Shown: in pieces, positions 55,729 to 64,000 of the stretch
Layout of the letters: each line of letters starts with the position of its first letter
Numbering within the stretch: position 1 is the stretch's first letter
DNA from: Neptunomonas antarctica
GTDB lineage: Bacteria; Pseudomonadota; Gammaproteobacteria; Pseudomonadales; Balneatricaceae
Length of the DNA: 64,000 nucleotides
Direction: 5' to 3'
Assembly: GCF_001305295.1 (NCBI RefSeq)
Contig: NZ_LJSI01000017.1
Span: 1-64,000 of the forward strand
The notes under the pieces: model-generated
Told to the model about the DNA's origin: nothing
Databases searched by the model: none
The model's input: the letters and a program-made list of their open reading frames with translations, nothing else
Translations under genes and position numbers: made by a program

Positions 55729-57129
55729 TTATTGCTTTATCAGGCGCACGCGCATGGTTAATAGCGATTCGCTGTTGCCAGGCACTGAAACCTGCCATTT
55801 TGCCATCCCGGCGGTTTTTTCTGTGGGTTGCAGCGTGCTACTGATCAATTTCCAGGGGTGTGAAAAAAGGCTGCTGATTTCAACATCGCGAGGCTTCATT
55901 GCGCTGTTCCTTATACGTAGTTCATAGGCTGCTACAGTTCCGTCAAAAGCCGGTTGAAAATCTGTTTGACGTTGCGTAATGGTGACTTCAAATGCTTTGC
56001 CCATCGAGAGTTCAACCTGTTCTCCTGCCGCCGTCTGGTTAATCTGAGCGCTGCCAACATAATGCAATTCTCCTGCATTATCGGGCGAAAAAAAGCGCGC
56101 TTGTCCGGCGGGTAACGGAGAACCGAGTCCATGCTGCTTATCATTCGTAAACCTAATAAATGATTCCGGTTTTACTTTATAAGTTTGGTTGTCGACGTTC
56201 GCATTAATATAAAATTGATGACGCTGTAGTGATTTAATAGCGACCTTGTCTTCATGCAATAAAGGAACTTGGGTACGTTGTTGATTATGTAGCGTGATCG
56301 GTTCATCTAATGAATAAAGTTGATAATCATTCAGTGTTTCAGGTAGTGGCGAACGTGCATCTTCCGTTAAGGCCTGCGCCATCATCAATGTTTTAGCTCT
56401 GTATCGTGGGTTGTTGTCCCGATAAACATCCCCGGCCAGCAGCCGTATACGAGCATCTTTCAGAGATGCGCCGGTGTTATTCATTAACGATGCCAGCCCG
56501 TCTACGGCGAGTGATGTATTGTCTTCGTTTAACGTCATCACATAGTCCATCTGCCAACTTAGCCCTTGCGTAAGATAACTTAATCGGGCGGTGCCTGCAT
56601 GGTCGGTTCCTTCGCTACGGAAGGTCAGGCTGGGTTTTAATAGCATGTTGTCAGGACGTGATGGGAAGATAAGGCGCCAGTCAGAAGAAAGAGGAATAGA
56701 TTCAATACGGCCATTATTATCTATCAAGGCGGTATTGCCTTCGACATTCAATAACTGGACGGTTTGTTGTATTTCCTGGCCACTAGGTTGGCTATGAGCC
56801 AATATCACATCTTTGCCTATGTAATGTAGTAACAATGCATTGTAGCTAAGTAGTGAATTATTGAGTGTTTGTTCTTTGATAGTGCCGGCATTTTTAATGT
56901 TAAGGGTTTCTGTTTGCATCTGTTGGCTAACATCAAGAATAACAACGGTGTCGTCCTTTTTCAGGCGAGGTAATATACGAGTGTCCTGAATGAGGCCGAG
57001 ATTGTCGGTATAAAGAGTCACCGCTAAATCTGTCTGCTCCTTATCTGTAATGGTGACAGACTCTGCATATAAGGTAGTTGGGCATACCAAATAAGTGAAT
57101 ACGACTATGTTCAAGAGTTTGCATGGCAT
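55729..57129 (-). CDS. DUF4139 domain protein, exported
   Basis: 466 residues with a signal peptide (MPCKLLNIVVFTYLVCPTTLYA-ESV). The body is an all-beta protein of the DUF4139 family, with SLTFRSEGTDHAGTARLSYLTQGLSWQMDYV and the C-terminal TITQRQTDFQPAF and LRIRNSAMKPRDVEI segments. Its function is unknown. It begins 30 bp downstream of the pseudokinase-SUMF1 gene, so the two form an operon. No anchor is visible at the C-terminus. Confidence 0.85.
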   Translation of the reverse strand: MPCKLLNIVVFTYLVCPTTLYAESVTITDKEQTDLAVTLYTDNLGLIQDTRILPRLKKDDTVVILDVSQQMQTETLNIKNAGTIKEQTLNNSLLSYNALLLHYIGKDVILAHSQPSGQEIQQTVQLLNVEGNTALIDNNGRIESIPLSSDWRLIFPSRPDNMLLKPSLTFRSEGTDHAGTARLSYLTQGLSWQMDYVMTLNEDNTSLAVDGLASLMNNTGASLKDARIRLLAGDVYRDNNPRYRAKTLMMAQALTEDARSPLPETLNDYQLYSLDEPITLHNQQRTQVPLLHEDKVAIKSLQRHQFYINANVDNQTYKVKPESFIRFTNDKQHGLGSPLPAGQARFFSPDNAGELHYVGSAQINQTAAGEQVELSMGKAFEVTITQRQTDFQPAFDGTVAAYELRIRNSAMKPRDVEISSLFSHPWKLISSTLQPTEKTAGMAKWQVSVPGNSESLLTMRVRLIKQ

Positions 57130-57159
57130 GTTTGATAATCCTTAGCTAATCGGTATTTT

Positions 57160-59223
57160 TTATTCAGGGAGATCCAGGGCGACACGAAACCCCCAGGTAT
57201 TGCGTGAAGTCTCTGGTGGGTGGCGATAGCGACTGGCTGAGCGAATCACACGGCCTATATCAAACCATGAGCCACCGCGCATTGAACGGTATGGACAACT
57301 GCTCAGTAAGCGGGCCGAACCGTCTTTCGGTAGTCCTGCATAGGTATCTACATAGCAATCCTGCACCCATTCATCAACATTGCCGTTAAGATCATGTAGT
57401 CCCCAGGGGTTTGCAGGCAGCGAGCCAACCGGTGCCGGTTTTTTGCCGTCCCAAAGCGTTCCGCATTCATCACAAATAGCTCGTCCGGGCGTCAGTTCGT
57501 TACCCCACCAAAAGGCAGAAGCGGTGCCGCTACGTGCCGCATATTCCCACTCAGCTTCTGATGGTAGACGATAACCCTGGCCTGTTTCAGCGGCCAGCCA
57601 TTTTACGTAAGCCGTCGCGTCTTGCCAACTGACGTTTACGACTGGTTGCAAGCCTCGTCCCCAGCCTTCATCGTTTGGTAGCTTTCTTCCGGTTAGTGTT
57701 GCGAAGTGATCATACTGCTCAAAGGTGATTTCCAGGCGGGACAGTGCAAAAGTACGTGCTAATAAAATAGTCTGAACGGGTTTTTCATTATCATCTCCAC
57801 GATTATTCAGGTCTCCCATCTGGAATTGACCTGCCGGCAAGCTAATCATTTGCGGACCGAATTCTCCGCTTGTCAGCGAATCCTGAAAGACTCCGAAATT
57901 ATCTTGTAATTGCGCCTCTTCGCGGGGGTAGACGGAGGTAGCATCTGGAGCGGGGTTTGTTTGTGTGCTGGAGGGTATGGGCGCGAACTCAGACTGTGCA
58001 GAGAGTTGTTCTTCTAACCTTTTGATGTCTTTTATGTGCTCATCTGAGATGGTTTTCAATATTTCAGCTTGCTCTTGCCACGCGGCCATTTGTTTCGTCA
58101 TTAGTGCTTGCTGCTGTTGGCCTAAATAAAGACTAGCCACAAAACCCACGGCGACACCTATAGCAAAAAGAGTCGAACCTGAGAGTATTCGCATTGATAA
58201 TGGTGAGGGCTGAGGTAATAGCTGAAGAAGGCGCTTAAATAACGTTTTTTCTGACTGATTTTGGTTTGACTCGGCCTTATTTGACTGGATTGGGTCTGAC
58301 GCATTATTGGGCTGAATATTATCAGAGTCTGTTGCGCTATTTAAGATCGGCGCACCTTTCTCGGGGTTAGTCTCTTCAGCAAACAGTGAGTGAATCAAAG
58401 CGGTAGCGCTGCTTTGGCGAAGTTCAGCGTCTGTAGACAGTGCTTGCTGTAATGATGTCCACTGAGTCTTGCTTAGTTTGGCGGGTTGTTTCAGTTCTTT
58501 GCGGACATGTAGTGATTCATCATCAGCCAGTGTAAAGGGTGCTGATCCCGATAAGACGGCGTAAGCAATACAACCCATTGAATAAATATCAGAGGTAGCC
58601 GGTAAGGGGTTGTCATGGAATGCTTCGGGGGCTTGGTAAGCAGGATATTGAAAGGCCGGATTTAGTTTAAATGTGGTTTCTTTGAGTAACAAGCGAGGGT
58701 TGATGGGGAGTAATTTTACGCCTCCCTCACGGTTGATATAGATCAGGTCAGGCGCCAGCGCCCCGTGAGTAGTTTGGGTTTTTTTGATGTAGATGTCTGT
58801 CGCTGTGGCTATTTGTAGCAGTAAGCCGCGTAATCGGTTTTCTTTCAGCTTACTTGTTTTCTTTTCCTTGATGAGTGCTGCCAGTGTTAAACCATCCAGC
58901 GCTTCACATGAGAAAAATAGAAAATCACTTCGATGTACGAAGTATCCATAGATCGCGGCAATATGTTTATGGTGAAGGTTTTTTGCTTGAATTATTTGCT
59001 TTTTAAAAGCATTCAGTAACTCTTTATGTTGTGTTAATTCGGGTGAAATAATGATGAGTGAAACAGGCGTAGGGCTTGAGGTGCTGATATCTTCAGCCTG
59101 CCAGAATTGGCCAAGAGGGTGTTCGCTTGGCATACCTTTAAGTGTAAATTTATGGTGACTTGGTCCAATGGTTTGACCGTCACTGAGTGTAAGTGCTGGT
59201 TGCTGTTGTGGTTGTTGGTTATC
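57160..59223 (-). CDS. Membrane pseudokinase fused to a SUMF1 (formylglycine-enzyme-like) domain
   Basis: About 687 residues. The N-terminal domain (about 20-280) has a Ser/Thr kinase outline (ASDIYSMGCIAYAVLSG, YQAPEAF) but lacks the lysine of the VAIK motif, has HGALAPDLIYIN in place of HRDLKPxN, and has no DFG; it is probably a pseudokinase. A transmembrane helix (about 345-368), a coiled coil and a linker follow. The C-terminal SUMF1 domain (about 455-685) has the fold signatures PVVNVSWQDATAYVKWLA, RLPSEAEWEYAARSG, NGNVDEWVQDCY and RGGSWFDIG, but lacks the cysteine pair of formylglycine enzymes. ATG 59223 has an AGGGA site and is preferred to ATG 59253. Confidence 0.87.
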   Translation of the reverse strand, partial: DNQQPQQQPALTLSDGQTIGPSHHKFTLKGMPSEHPLGQFWQAEDISTSSPTPVSLIIISPELTQHKELLNAFKKQIIQAKNLHHKHIAAIYGYFVHRSDFLFFSCEALDGLTLAALIKEKKTSKLKENRLRGLLLQIATATDIYIKKTQTTHGALAPDLIYINREGGVKLLPINPRLLLKETTFKLNPAFQYPAYQAPEAFHDNPLPATSDIYSMGCIAYAVLSGSAPFTLADDESLHVRKELKQPAKLSKTQWTSLQQALSTDAELRQSSATALIHSLFAEETNPEKGAPILNSATDSDNIQPNNASDPIQSNKAESNQNQSEKTLFKRLLQLLPQPSPLSMRILSGSTLFAIGVAVGFVASLYLGQQQQALMTKQMAAWQEQAEILKTISDEHIKDIKRLEEQLSAQSEFAPIPSSTQTNPAPDATSVYPREEAQLQDNFGVFQDSLTSGEFGPQMISLPAGQFQMGDLNNRGDDNEKPVQTILLARTFALSRLEITFEQYDHFATLTGRKLPNDEGWGRGLQPVVNVSWQDATAYVKWLAAETGQGYRLPSEAEWEYAARSGTASAFWWGNELTPGRAICDECGTLWDGKKPAPVGSLPANPWGLHDLNGNVDEWVQDCYVDTYAGLPKDGSARLLSSCPYRSMRGGSWFDIGRVIRSASRYRHPPETSRNTWGFRVALDLPE

Positions 59224-59302
59224 CATTGCGCGTCCCTGTCTGGGTTGCTTCATTAATAATAGACAAGAACGGGCAATCTTTTAAGTAAAATCAGCCGGTT
59301 AT

Positions 59303-60148
59303 CTAGTCTGTTTGTAAAGGAGCAAAGCTTTTCACTAATTCATCAACGGCTTTTAACTGGGCGAGGTAAGGCTCAAGCTTGTCCAGAGGTAATGCGCAAG
59401 GGCCATCACATTTGGCTTCAGCAGGGTTAGGGTGCGCTTCCAGGAACAGTCCGGCGATCCCTTGAGATATGCCCGCACGCGCTAATTGAGCAGCCAATCC
59501 ACGACGGCCGCCAGCAGAGTCAGAGCGCCCACCTGGTACCTGCAGGGCGTGGGTTGCGTCAAACATAATAGGGTAACCAAACTCTTTCATAATAGAGAAA
59601 CCCAGCATATCAACCACTAAATTATTGTAGCCAAATGCCGTGCCGCGCTCACAGAGGATGAGACGGTCATTACCCGCTTCTTCGCATTTGTGCAGAATAT
59701 GTTTCATTTCATGAGGGGCTAGAAACTGGGCTTTTTTGATATTAATAACCGCGCCGGTTTCTGCCATAGCTTTAACCAGATCAGTCTGACGAGACAGAAA
59801 TGCGGGTAGCTGAATGATATCGCAGACTTCGGCCGCAGCCGCAGCCTGGTGCGGCTCATGAATATCGGTAATCAGTGGGACGTTGAAGGTTTTTTTAATC
59901 TCTTCGAGAATTTTTAATCCTTCATCCAGCCCGGGGCCACGGAACGAGGTCAGTGATGAGCGGTTGGCTTTGTCAAAAGAGGCTTTAAACACGTAAGGGA
60001 TATTTAACTTCTCAGTGACCGTGACATAGTGCTCGGCAATACGTAATGCAAGATCGCGTGATTCGAGCACATTCATACCACCGAATACAACCATCGGTTT
60101 ATCATTCGAAATTTGCAGCGCACCTACCTGAATGACTTTCTGTTCCAT
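59303..60148 (-). CDS. kdsA: 3-deoxy-D-manno-octulosonate 8-phosphate synthase KdsA
   Basis: 281 residues; condenses phosphoenolpyruvate with arabinose 5-phosphate to make KDO-8-phosphate for lipopolysaccharide. Conserved segments include [74 protein letters not shown] and [11 protein letters not shown]. Active-site and substrate residues appear intact. It is usually beside pyrG and eno; here it precedes the pseudokinase gene by 49-80 bp depending on that start. Confidence 0.97.
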   Translation of the reverse strand: MEQKVIQVGALQISNDKPMVVFGGMNVLESRDLALRIAEHYVTVTEKLNIPYVFKASFDKANRSSLTSFRGPGLDEGLKILEEIKKTFNVPLITDIHEPHQAAAAAEVCDIIQLPAFLSRQTDLVKAMAETGAVINIKKAQFLAPHEMKHILHKCEEAGNDRLILCERGTAFGYNNLVVDMLGFSIMKEFGYPIMFDATHALQVPGGRSDSAGGRRGLAAQLARAGISQGIAGLFLEAHPNPAEAKCDGPCALPLDKLEPYLAQLKAVDELVKSFAPLQTD

Positions 60149-60245
60149 GATCTATAACCTGATAAAAGCTGTAAAATGATTAGTATACGTGAAGCCCTGA
60201 GAAAAGGGAGCAGTCATAAACTTAAGCCAGTAATGAGTTATTCAA

Positions 60246-60806
60246 ATGAATGAAGAAGCACAGCGGTTGCAGGATTGCATGGCATTGTTGAGTACGTGCA
60301 AAACACTGCAATTAGCGACAGTTGATTCGCAGGGGTGGCCTCATATCAGCTACGCACCTTTTGTTCGACAGGAGGACTGTTTTTACATTTTTGTGAGCCT
60401 GTTAGCGAGCCATACTCAGCATCTGCAGCATCTGCAGCAGATGCCTAAGGCCAGTGTGATGGTGATTAAAGATGAGGCGGATAGTCGTAATCTGTTTGCG
60501 CGAGAGCGCTTGATTGCTGATGTTCAGGTCGAGAAGGTAGAGCTGGCTGCCGCTCATAGCAACACAGACAGCGATACAAATAGCATACTTGATCTAATGG
60601 AGACTGAATTAGGTAGTACTGTCGGACTTTTAAGAACATTATCCGACTTTGTGCTTTTCAGATTAACGGCTGTTCAGGCACGTTATATTGCAGGTTTTGG
60701 TAAAGCCTATGATCTGGACTTGAAGCGCGAATCATTGGTGCATGTGAGTGCAGAAAAGCTGGCAGGTGGGGCGTCATCAGTACGGCAAGTATCAAGCGGC
60801 CAGTAA
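60246..60806 (+). CDS. Pyridoxamine 5'-phosphate oxidase-like protein (HugZ/HutZ-like)
   Basis: 186 residues with the split-barrel FMN-binding-like fold. The pattern TLQLATVDSQGWPHISYAPFVRQEDCFYIFVSLLASHTQHL at the start and the Cys- and His-poor C-terminus (YIAGFGKAYDLD) fit the HugZ heme-utilisation family, in which heme rather than flavin may be bound. No heme transport genes are adjacent, so the role is inferred. Its 3' end overlaps the convergent GIDE-like gene by 15 bp. Divergent from kdsA. Confidence 0.82.
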   Translation: MNEEAQRLQDCMALLSTCKTLQLATVDSQGWPHISYAPFVRQEDCFYIFVSLLASHTQHLQHLQQMPKASVMVIKDEADSRNLFARERLIADVQVEKVELAAAHSNTDSDTNSILDLMETELGSTVGLLRTLSDFVLFRLTAVQARYIAGFGKAYDLDLKRESLVHVSAEKLAGGASSVRQVSSGQ

Positions 60807-61730
60807 ATGGAGAATAAGGTAGCCTTCTCCAATGAGTGCGACCAAGGCTCCTAAGGCATACCAGCCATAATGTTTCGCTAGTACTTCTTCATCCAGCGTT
60901 GAAATAAGGTAAGGATGGTGTGTTTCTGTGGGGCAGGACAATACATGCATAGTGGGAGTAGCGGAAATTTCCCGGCGACGTTTTTCAGCTTCTTGATGCG
61001 CAGCTGTTTGAACGTCATCCCACTCCTGCATATCTAATTTCTGGTCATTATTGGTGTCGAAGCGCTGCACCAGTGTGTCGTAAGATTGCTTCCACTCACG
61101 AATAATATCGCCGCTTATCTGTTGTGCTGAAGGTAGCTGTCTGCCGCCACCGACGCTTTGGAATTGCCCCAGAGCGTAGACTTTTTCATGAGTAAACAGC
61201 AATGTTTCCTTATAGCGATAGCGCGATGTGTCCAGATCTTTTAATAACAGCGTATTCAAACTAAAGCCTGATGATTTATTGGACGAGTGTTGAAACTGTT
61301 GATTAGTTAAGTGGCTAATAGATGGGTTAGCAGTATCTCCGTACCAGACACGCGTATTTTCGGTTCTGACGGTCGCGCCGGCCGGGTCGACCAGCGCCGT
61401 TGCGGTTGCGTCGTTTATCTGAAACCAGGCATCTGATTCGCCACTACGTTCAACATTCCAGTGTTTCGTTTTTCCGCCGCTGGTTAAACAAGAAACGGAA
61501 TAGCGATACCAGACACATTCTCTGCCAGAAAGAGGTGCTATTAATGGTCCGTATTCGCCTGCAATAATATGGCCGATAACTTCGACATAACCTTGATGGG
61601 CTGAACGTATGCGGGAGGTGGGTGTGCCGGTAATCAAGCGATAGCGTTTGAGGAAAGTGAATCCTTTCCAGAGCGTAGCGCCCGCGGCAATAAGGGTGAT
61701 GAAAAGGCCAATGGAGGCTTGCGTGATCAT
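60792..61730 (-). CDS. GIDE-domain membrane protein with an EF-hand
   Basis: 312 residues with an N-terminal helix (about 5-23) and a C-terminal one (about 290-308). Between them lies a GIDE (E3 ubiquitin ligase-like, Pfam-type) domain with GHIIAGEYGPLIAPLSGRECVWYRYSV, lacking a RING finger. A canonical EF-hand loop (DTNNDQKLDMQE) occurs near residue 232-243, suggesting calcium binding. The C-terminal membrane helix follows a loop on unknown side. It is 12 bp downstream of lemA. Bacterial GIDE proteins often sit beside LemA; their role is unknown. Confidence 0.83.
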   Translation of the reverse strand: MITQASIGLFITLIAAGATLWKGFTFLKRYRLITGTPTSRIRSAHQGYVEVIGHIIAGEYGPLIAPLSGRECVWYRYSVSCLTSGGKTKHWNVERSGESDAWFQINDATATALVDPAGATVRTENTRVWYGDTANPSISHLTNQQFQHSSNKSSGFSLNTLLLKDLDTSRYRYKETLLFTHEKVYALGQFQSVGGGRQLPSAQQISGDIIREWKQSYDTLVQRFDTNNDQKLDMQEWDDVQTAAHQEAEKRRREISATPTMHVLSCPTETHHPYLISTLDEEVLAKHYGWYALGALVALIGEGYLILHLLAA

Positions 61731-61742
61731 AGCGACATGCTG

Positions 61743-62321
61743 TTAGCGGCTTTTAAATAAGTTGCCAACGTTAACATCAGCAAGTTCAGCTATCTTGAAC
61801 TCGAGCAGATCGCGAGATGTGAAATTCAATTGTCGCGCAATAATCAGGTCAGGAAACTGCTCAATACGGACATTGTAAATATTGACGGATGCATTATAAA
61901 ACTCACGGCGATCGGCAATGGAGTTTTCCAGTCCTGAAATGCGGCTTTGTAGATGCTGGAAGGACTCGCTTGCCTTAAGTTCTGGATAATCTTCAGCCAG
62001 AGCAAAAAGGTTCCCCATACTTAGGCGCAGTTGTGTTTCAGCTTGCCCCAGCCCTTTTACATCCTGGTTCTCGCGTGCCTCAGCGACGTGAGAACGCGCT
62101 TCAATAACACGCGTCAGCGTTTCTTGTTCGTACTGCATATATTCACGACATGTGTCTACCAGCTTAGGAAGTTCGTCATGGCGTTGCTTGAGTAGAACGT
62201 CAATATTGGACCATGCCTGGGATGCGTTATGTTTCAAACGAACCAGATTGTTATATAGCGAAATAACGTAAAAAGTCAGTATCGCAATCACAGCAATAAA
62301 AATTAGAGTACTAGGTTCCAT
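61743..62321 (-). CDS. lemA: LemA family protein
   Basis: 192 residues with an N-terminal transmembrane helix (about 4-23), then the LemA helical domain with LVRLKHNASQAWSNIDVLLKQRHDELPKLV, a four-helix bundle with YPELKASESFQHLQ and RREFYNASVNIYNVRIEQFP. ATG 62321 has an AAGGA site; TTG 62327 is less likely. Function is unknown beyond an envelope location. First gene of the lemA-GIDE pair. Confidence 0.92.
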   Translation of the reverse strand: MEPSTLIFIAVIAILTFYVISLYNNLVRLKHNASQAWSNIDVLLKQRHDELPKLVDTCREYMQYEQETLTRVIEARSHVAEARENQDVKGLGQAETQLRLSMGNLFALAEDYPELKASESFQHLQSRISGLENSIADRREFYNASVNIYNVRIEQFPDLIIARQLNFTSRDLLEFKIAELADVNVGNLFKSR

Positions 62322-62500
62322 TAACAATCATCCTTAGCCGCTAAGTCGTAAGTGCAGTCGAAAAAAGCTCTGAAAATAGAGTGAACCTAGTTGGCCACTA
62401 CATGCTTGAGCCTTAACAAGGGCGATAAATTAGGGCTGAATATAAGTTTATAGATTAATTTTCTACAGTAGGTTGATAAATAGTTTAGTACATAGATTGA

Positions 62501-62707
62501 CTAAATGTTGCCTTCAATCATCTCAACCGCGACAGTCTTAATGATAAAAGCGAGCAGCCCTAAACCTAAGGCAAAAAATAGTACAAAGGTGCCAAATTTG
62601 CCGGCATTGGAACGCTTGGCCAGATCGTAAATGATGAAAAAGATGAAACAAGAGAACGCTATAATCCCGATGTTCAGCATCAGGCCTTCGATATCAGCTA
62701 AGCGCAT
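62501..62707 (-). CDS. Small two-span membrane protein (DUF2788-like)
   Basis: 68 residues with hydrophobic helices at about 10-26 and 39-60 separated by a charged loop (DLAKRSNAGKFG). The style resembles the short DUF2788 proteins of gammaproteobacteria, but this is a weak identification. It lies between lemA and the HDOD gene on the same strand, 173 bp upstream of lemA and 87 bp from the HDOD stop. Confidence 0.7.
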   Translation of the reverse strand: MRLADIEGLMLNIGIIAFSCFIFFIIYDLAKRSNAGKFGTFVLFFALGLGLLAFIIKTVAVEMIEGNI

Positions 62708-62794
62708 AGTAAAAAACCGAATAGGTTAAGAGAATTTGGCGACATTATACGTGAAACGTATCTGCTTTCCGAGGAGGTTCTACTTTATAGAGAA

Positions 62795-63709
62795 TTAAAC
62801 GCCTAAGCTGGCTGCTAGCTTATCGCTTTTAGTGATTAGCATAGGTAGGGCTTTAGCAATCATATCTAACGGTAATGCATGCTGTCCCCAATTCGGCATT
62901 ATACAATGAGCCAGAATATGTGTTTTGAGATCGTCAGTGCTTAGTTGCGCCCATCCAGGGGTTTTTATTGCCATAACACTTAAAAAATCAGCGAATTGTA
63001 TGATGAGAACTAATTCTCTAAAGACTTTAGGGGCTTGTGTGTTACGAAAAATATTATAGTTATGGTGATGCTTAACAACACTCGCGACAACGGGCGGTAA
63101 GTTTAGTTTTTGACAAGCGATAAAACCTATTTCGGTGTGAGAAGTACCGAGTATTTTTTCTTCGACTAAGGGGAGTTCATCGGGAGAGCTCCACCCCATT
63201 ATATCCGTTTCATTGAGTGCTTCAGGCGCAAATTGGAACAGGACAAAGCGACCAATATCATGCAATAGGCCACACATATAGGCCATCTCTGGATCCACTT
63301 CGTGGTGATGGGTGTTTTTGCTGAGAAAGGATGCAATCACGGCTGTTTCTATAGAGTGCTTCCAGATGGCTTTATGCTCGGGTTGTGATGGAATAAAAAC
63401 TTTTGAAACGGATAGTGCGGTAATCAGCTCCACAATAGTTTGAGAACCTACTCGGGTAAGCGCGGCTTGAAGGCTGTTGATTTTGTGGTTGGGCGAAGAT
63501 GCTGCTGAATTAGCGTACCCTAATATAAAGCTTGCCAATGGAGGGTCTGATTTCGCCAGTTCATGAACTTGATCGTAAAATTCATTATCATCGGAGTTGA
63601 GCTTCATGAGTTGAAACAATACCCCCGGTAACATCGGAAGCTGATTAATGTGACGTGTGAGCTTTTCCAGATTAGATGCTCTGGACTGTTCAAATGACTC
63701 CTCTGACAT
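62795..63709 (-). CDS. HDOD domain signalling protein
   Basis: 304 residues made of one HDOD domain (about 15-220) and a C-terminal helical tail. It shows LPMLPGVLFQLMKLNSDDN, KSDPPLASFILGYANSA, ALTRVGSQTIVELI and CGLLHDIGRFVLFQFAPE. The His-Asp of CGLLHDIG is present, but the full HD-GYP metal set is not, so it is not expected to hydrolyse c-di-GMP. HDOD proteins act in motility, biofilm or stress signalling. It stands alone; start is ATG with no strong ribosome site. Confidence 0.88.
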   Translation of the reverse strand: MSEESFEQSRASNLEKLTRHINQLPMLPGVLFQLMKLNSDDNEFYDQVHELAKSDPPLASFILGYANSAASSPNHKINSLQAALTRVGSQTIVELITALSVSKVFIPSQPEHKAIWKHSIETAVIASFLSKNTHHHEVDPEMAYMCGLLHDIGRFVLFQFAPEALNETDIMGWSSPDELPLVEEKILGTSHTEIGFIACQKLNLPPVVASVVKHHHNYNIFRNTQAPKVFRELVLIIQFADFLSVMAIKTPGWAQLSTDDLKTHILAHCIMPNWGQHALPLDMIAKALPMLITKSDKLAASLGV

Positions 63710-63864
63710 GTGTGCCTCTTCTGGTTCACCGCATATATTTCAGTGGGTTGTAAACTGCGTTGACGCCATACTTGAAGGCTCCTGTGCCATCAGTGCGGCT
63801 ATCAGTCTGCTTTCCCATGATGGGTATAAGCATAGGGCTTATCAGCCTTTCATCAAATAACGTA

Positions 63865-63999
63865 TTAGCGCTTGTTAACAGAAGGAGGGCCTGTTCGTAA
63901 TCGTACACGTTTTATTGAAGATGAGGGACGTTCTTTGTCTTCATTGTTGTTTTGATAATTTGAGCAACCAGCTAGATAATTTTTTTGGGGGTAGTTGGG
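63865..63999 (-). CDS. Possible C-terminal end of a gene running off the window
   Basis: On the minus strand a frame enters from the window edge and runs 44 codons to TAA at 63865-63867. It is rich in Asn, Ser, Pro and Arg and includes the string NYLAGCSNY and the basic end RVRLRTGPPSVNKR. It could be the tail of a protein starting beyond the window, or chance. No family can be named. The 63710-63864 bases before the HDOD gene show no other credible gene. Confidence 0.25.
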   Translation of the reverse strand, partial: PNYPQKNYLAGCSNYQNNNEDKERPSSSIKRVRLRTGPPSVNKR

Positions 64000-64000
64000 C

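Noticed and set aside
63726-63908. 60-codon minus-strand frame upstream of the HDOD gene
   Set aside because: No ribosome site or family features; it overlaps another frame entering from the window edge and the region looks like a leader.
1-64000. tRNA, rRNA, CRISPR arrays, insertion sequences or prophage
   Set aside because: Read across all gaps, I found no cloverleaf-like gene, spaced repeat array, transposase, integrase or phage structural gene. A covariance-model search would be needed to exclude small RNAs.

Overview
The window looks like chromosomal DNA from a free-living, probably marine, gammaproteobacterium of moderate GC content. The order ftsA-ftsZ-lpxC-secA-argJ-mutT-yacG-coaE-pilD-pilC-pilB-pilA-nadC-ampD is the one familiar from Pseudomonas and related orders. 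The acetoacetyl-CoA reductase, the iron ABC transporter and the long tryptophanyl-tRNA synthetase would suit an Oceanospirillales-like lineage, but that placement is inference from gene order and protein style only. I see no rRNA, tRNA, CRISPR array, insertion sequence, integrase or phage gene.

Layout. 1-8454: cell division (ftsA end, ftsZ), lipid A synthesis (lpxC), protein export (secA), arginine synthesis (argJ), nucleotide-pool sanitation (mutT fused to a ThiE-like domain), then yacG and coaE on the other strand. 8539-13412: type IV pilus genes pilD, pilC, pilB (-) and the pilin pilA (+) with a strong terminator. 13664-15682: a small membrane-anchored protein, nadC and ampD. 15731-21814: a ferric-iron ABC transporter split into fbpC (+) and fbpA-fbpB (-), with Fur-like boxes before both units, and a PglL-like O-oligosaccharyltransferase between them. 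21934-30335: rsmE, a MATE pump, phaB, a large DUF349 protein, a YchJ-like protein and exonuclease I. 30329-37788: a small secreted protein, a protease III-like peptidase, and a tight four-gene membrane cluster (DUF6394-like protein, two-RCK potassium channel, EamA transporter, Tim44-like protein). 37961-41900: an accessory-looking island of envelope proteins with two YHYH-domain lipoproteins. 42067-46353: yaaA, trpS, a rhodanese and a DyP peroxidase. 46637-55686: a TonB-dependent receptor, a YfiR-like periplasmic protein, cysK, a hybrid histidine kinase, a REC-PAS-GGDEF-EAL regulator and a Sel1-like protein. 55729-63709: a DUF4139 protein, a pseudokinase-SUMF1 fusion, kdsA, a HugZ-like protein, a LemA/GIDE pair and an HDOD protein.

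The most unusual material is in four places. First, the sensory cluster at 46637-55079 joins a YfiR-type regulator to a kinase whose N-terminus resembles the sensor of YfiN-type cyclases; the kinase start lies in a 41-bp tandem repeat that duplicates the start site, and the downstream regulator carries a nine-G tract inside a degenerate GGDEF motif. Second, the YHYH island encodes two paralogous lipoproteins with paired His-rich motifs. Third, the pseudokinase-SUMF1 membrane protein appears to have lost the catalytic residues of both folds. Fourth, the split fbp locus has candidate Fur boxes and an intercistronic hairpin. Roles assigned to these are inferences from motifs and context.
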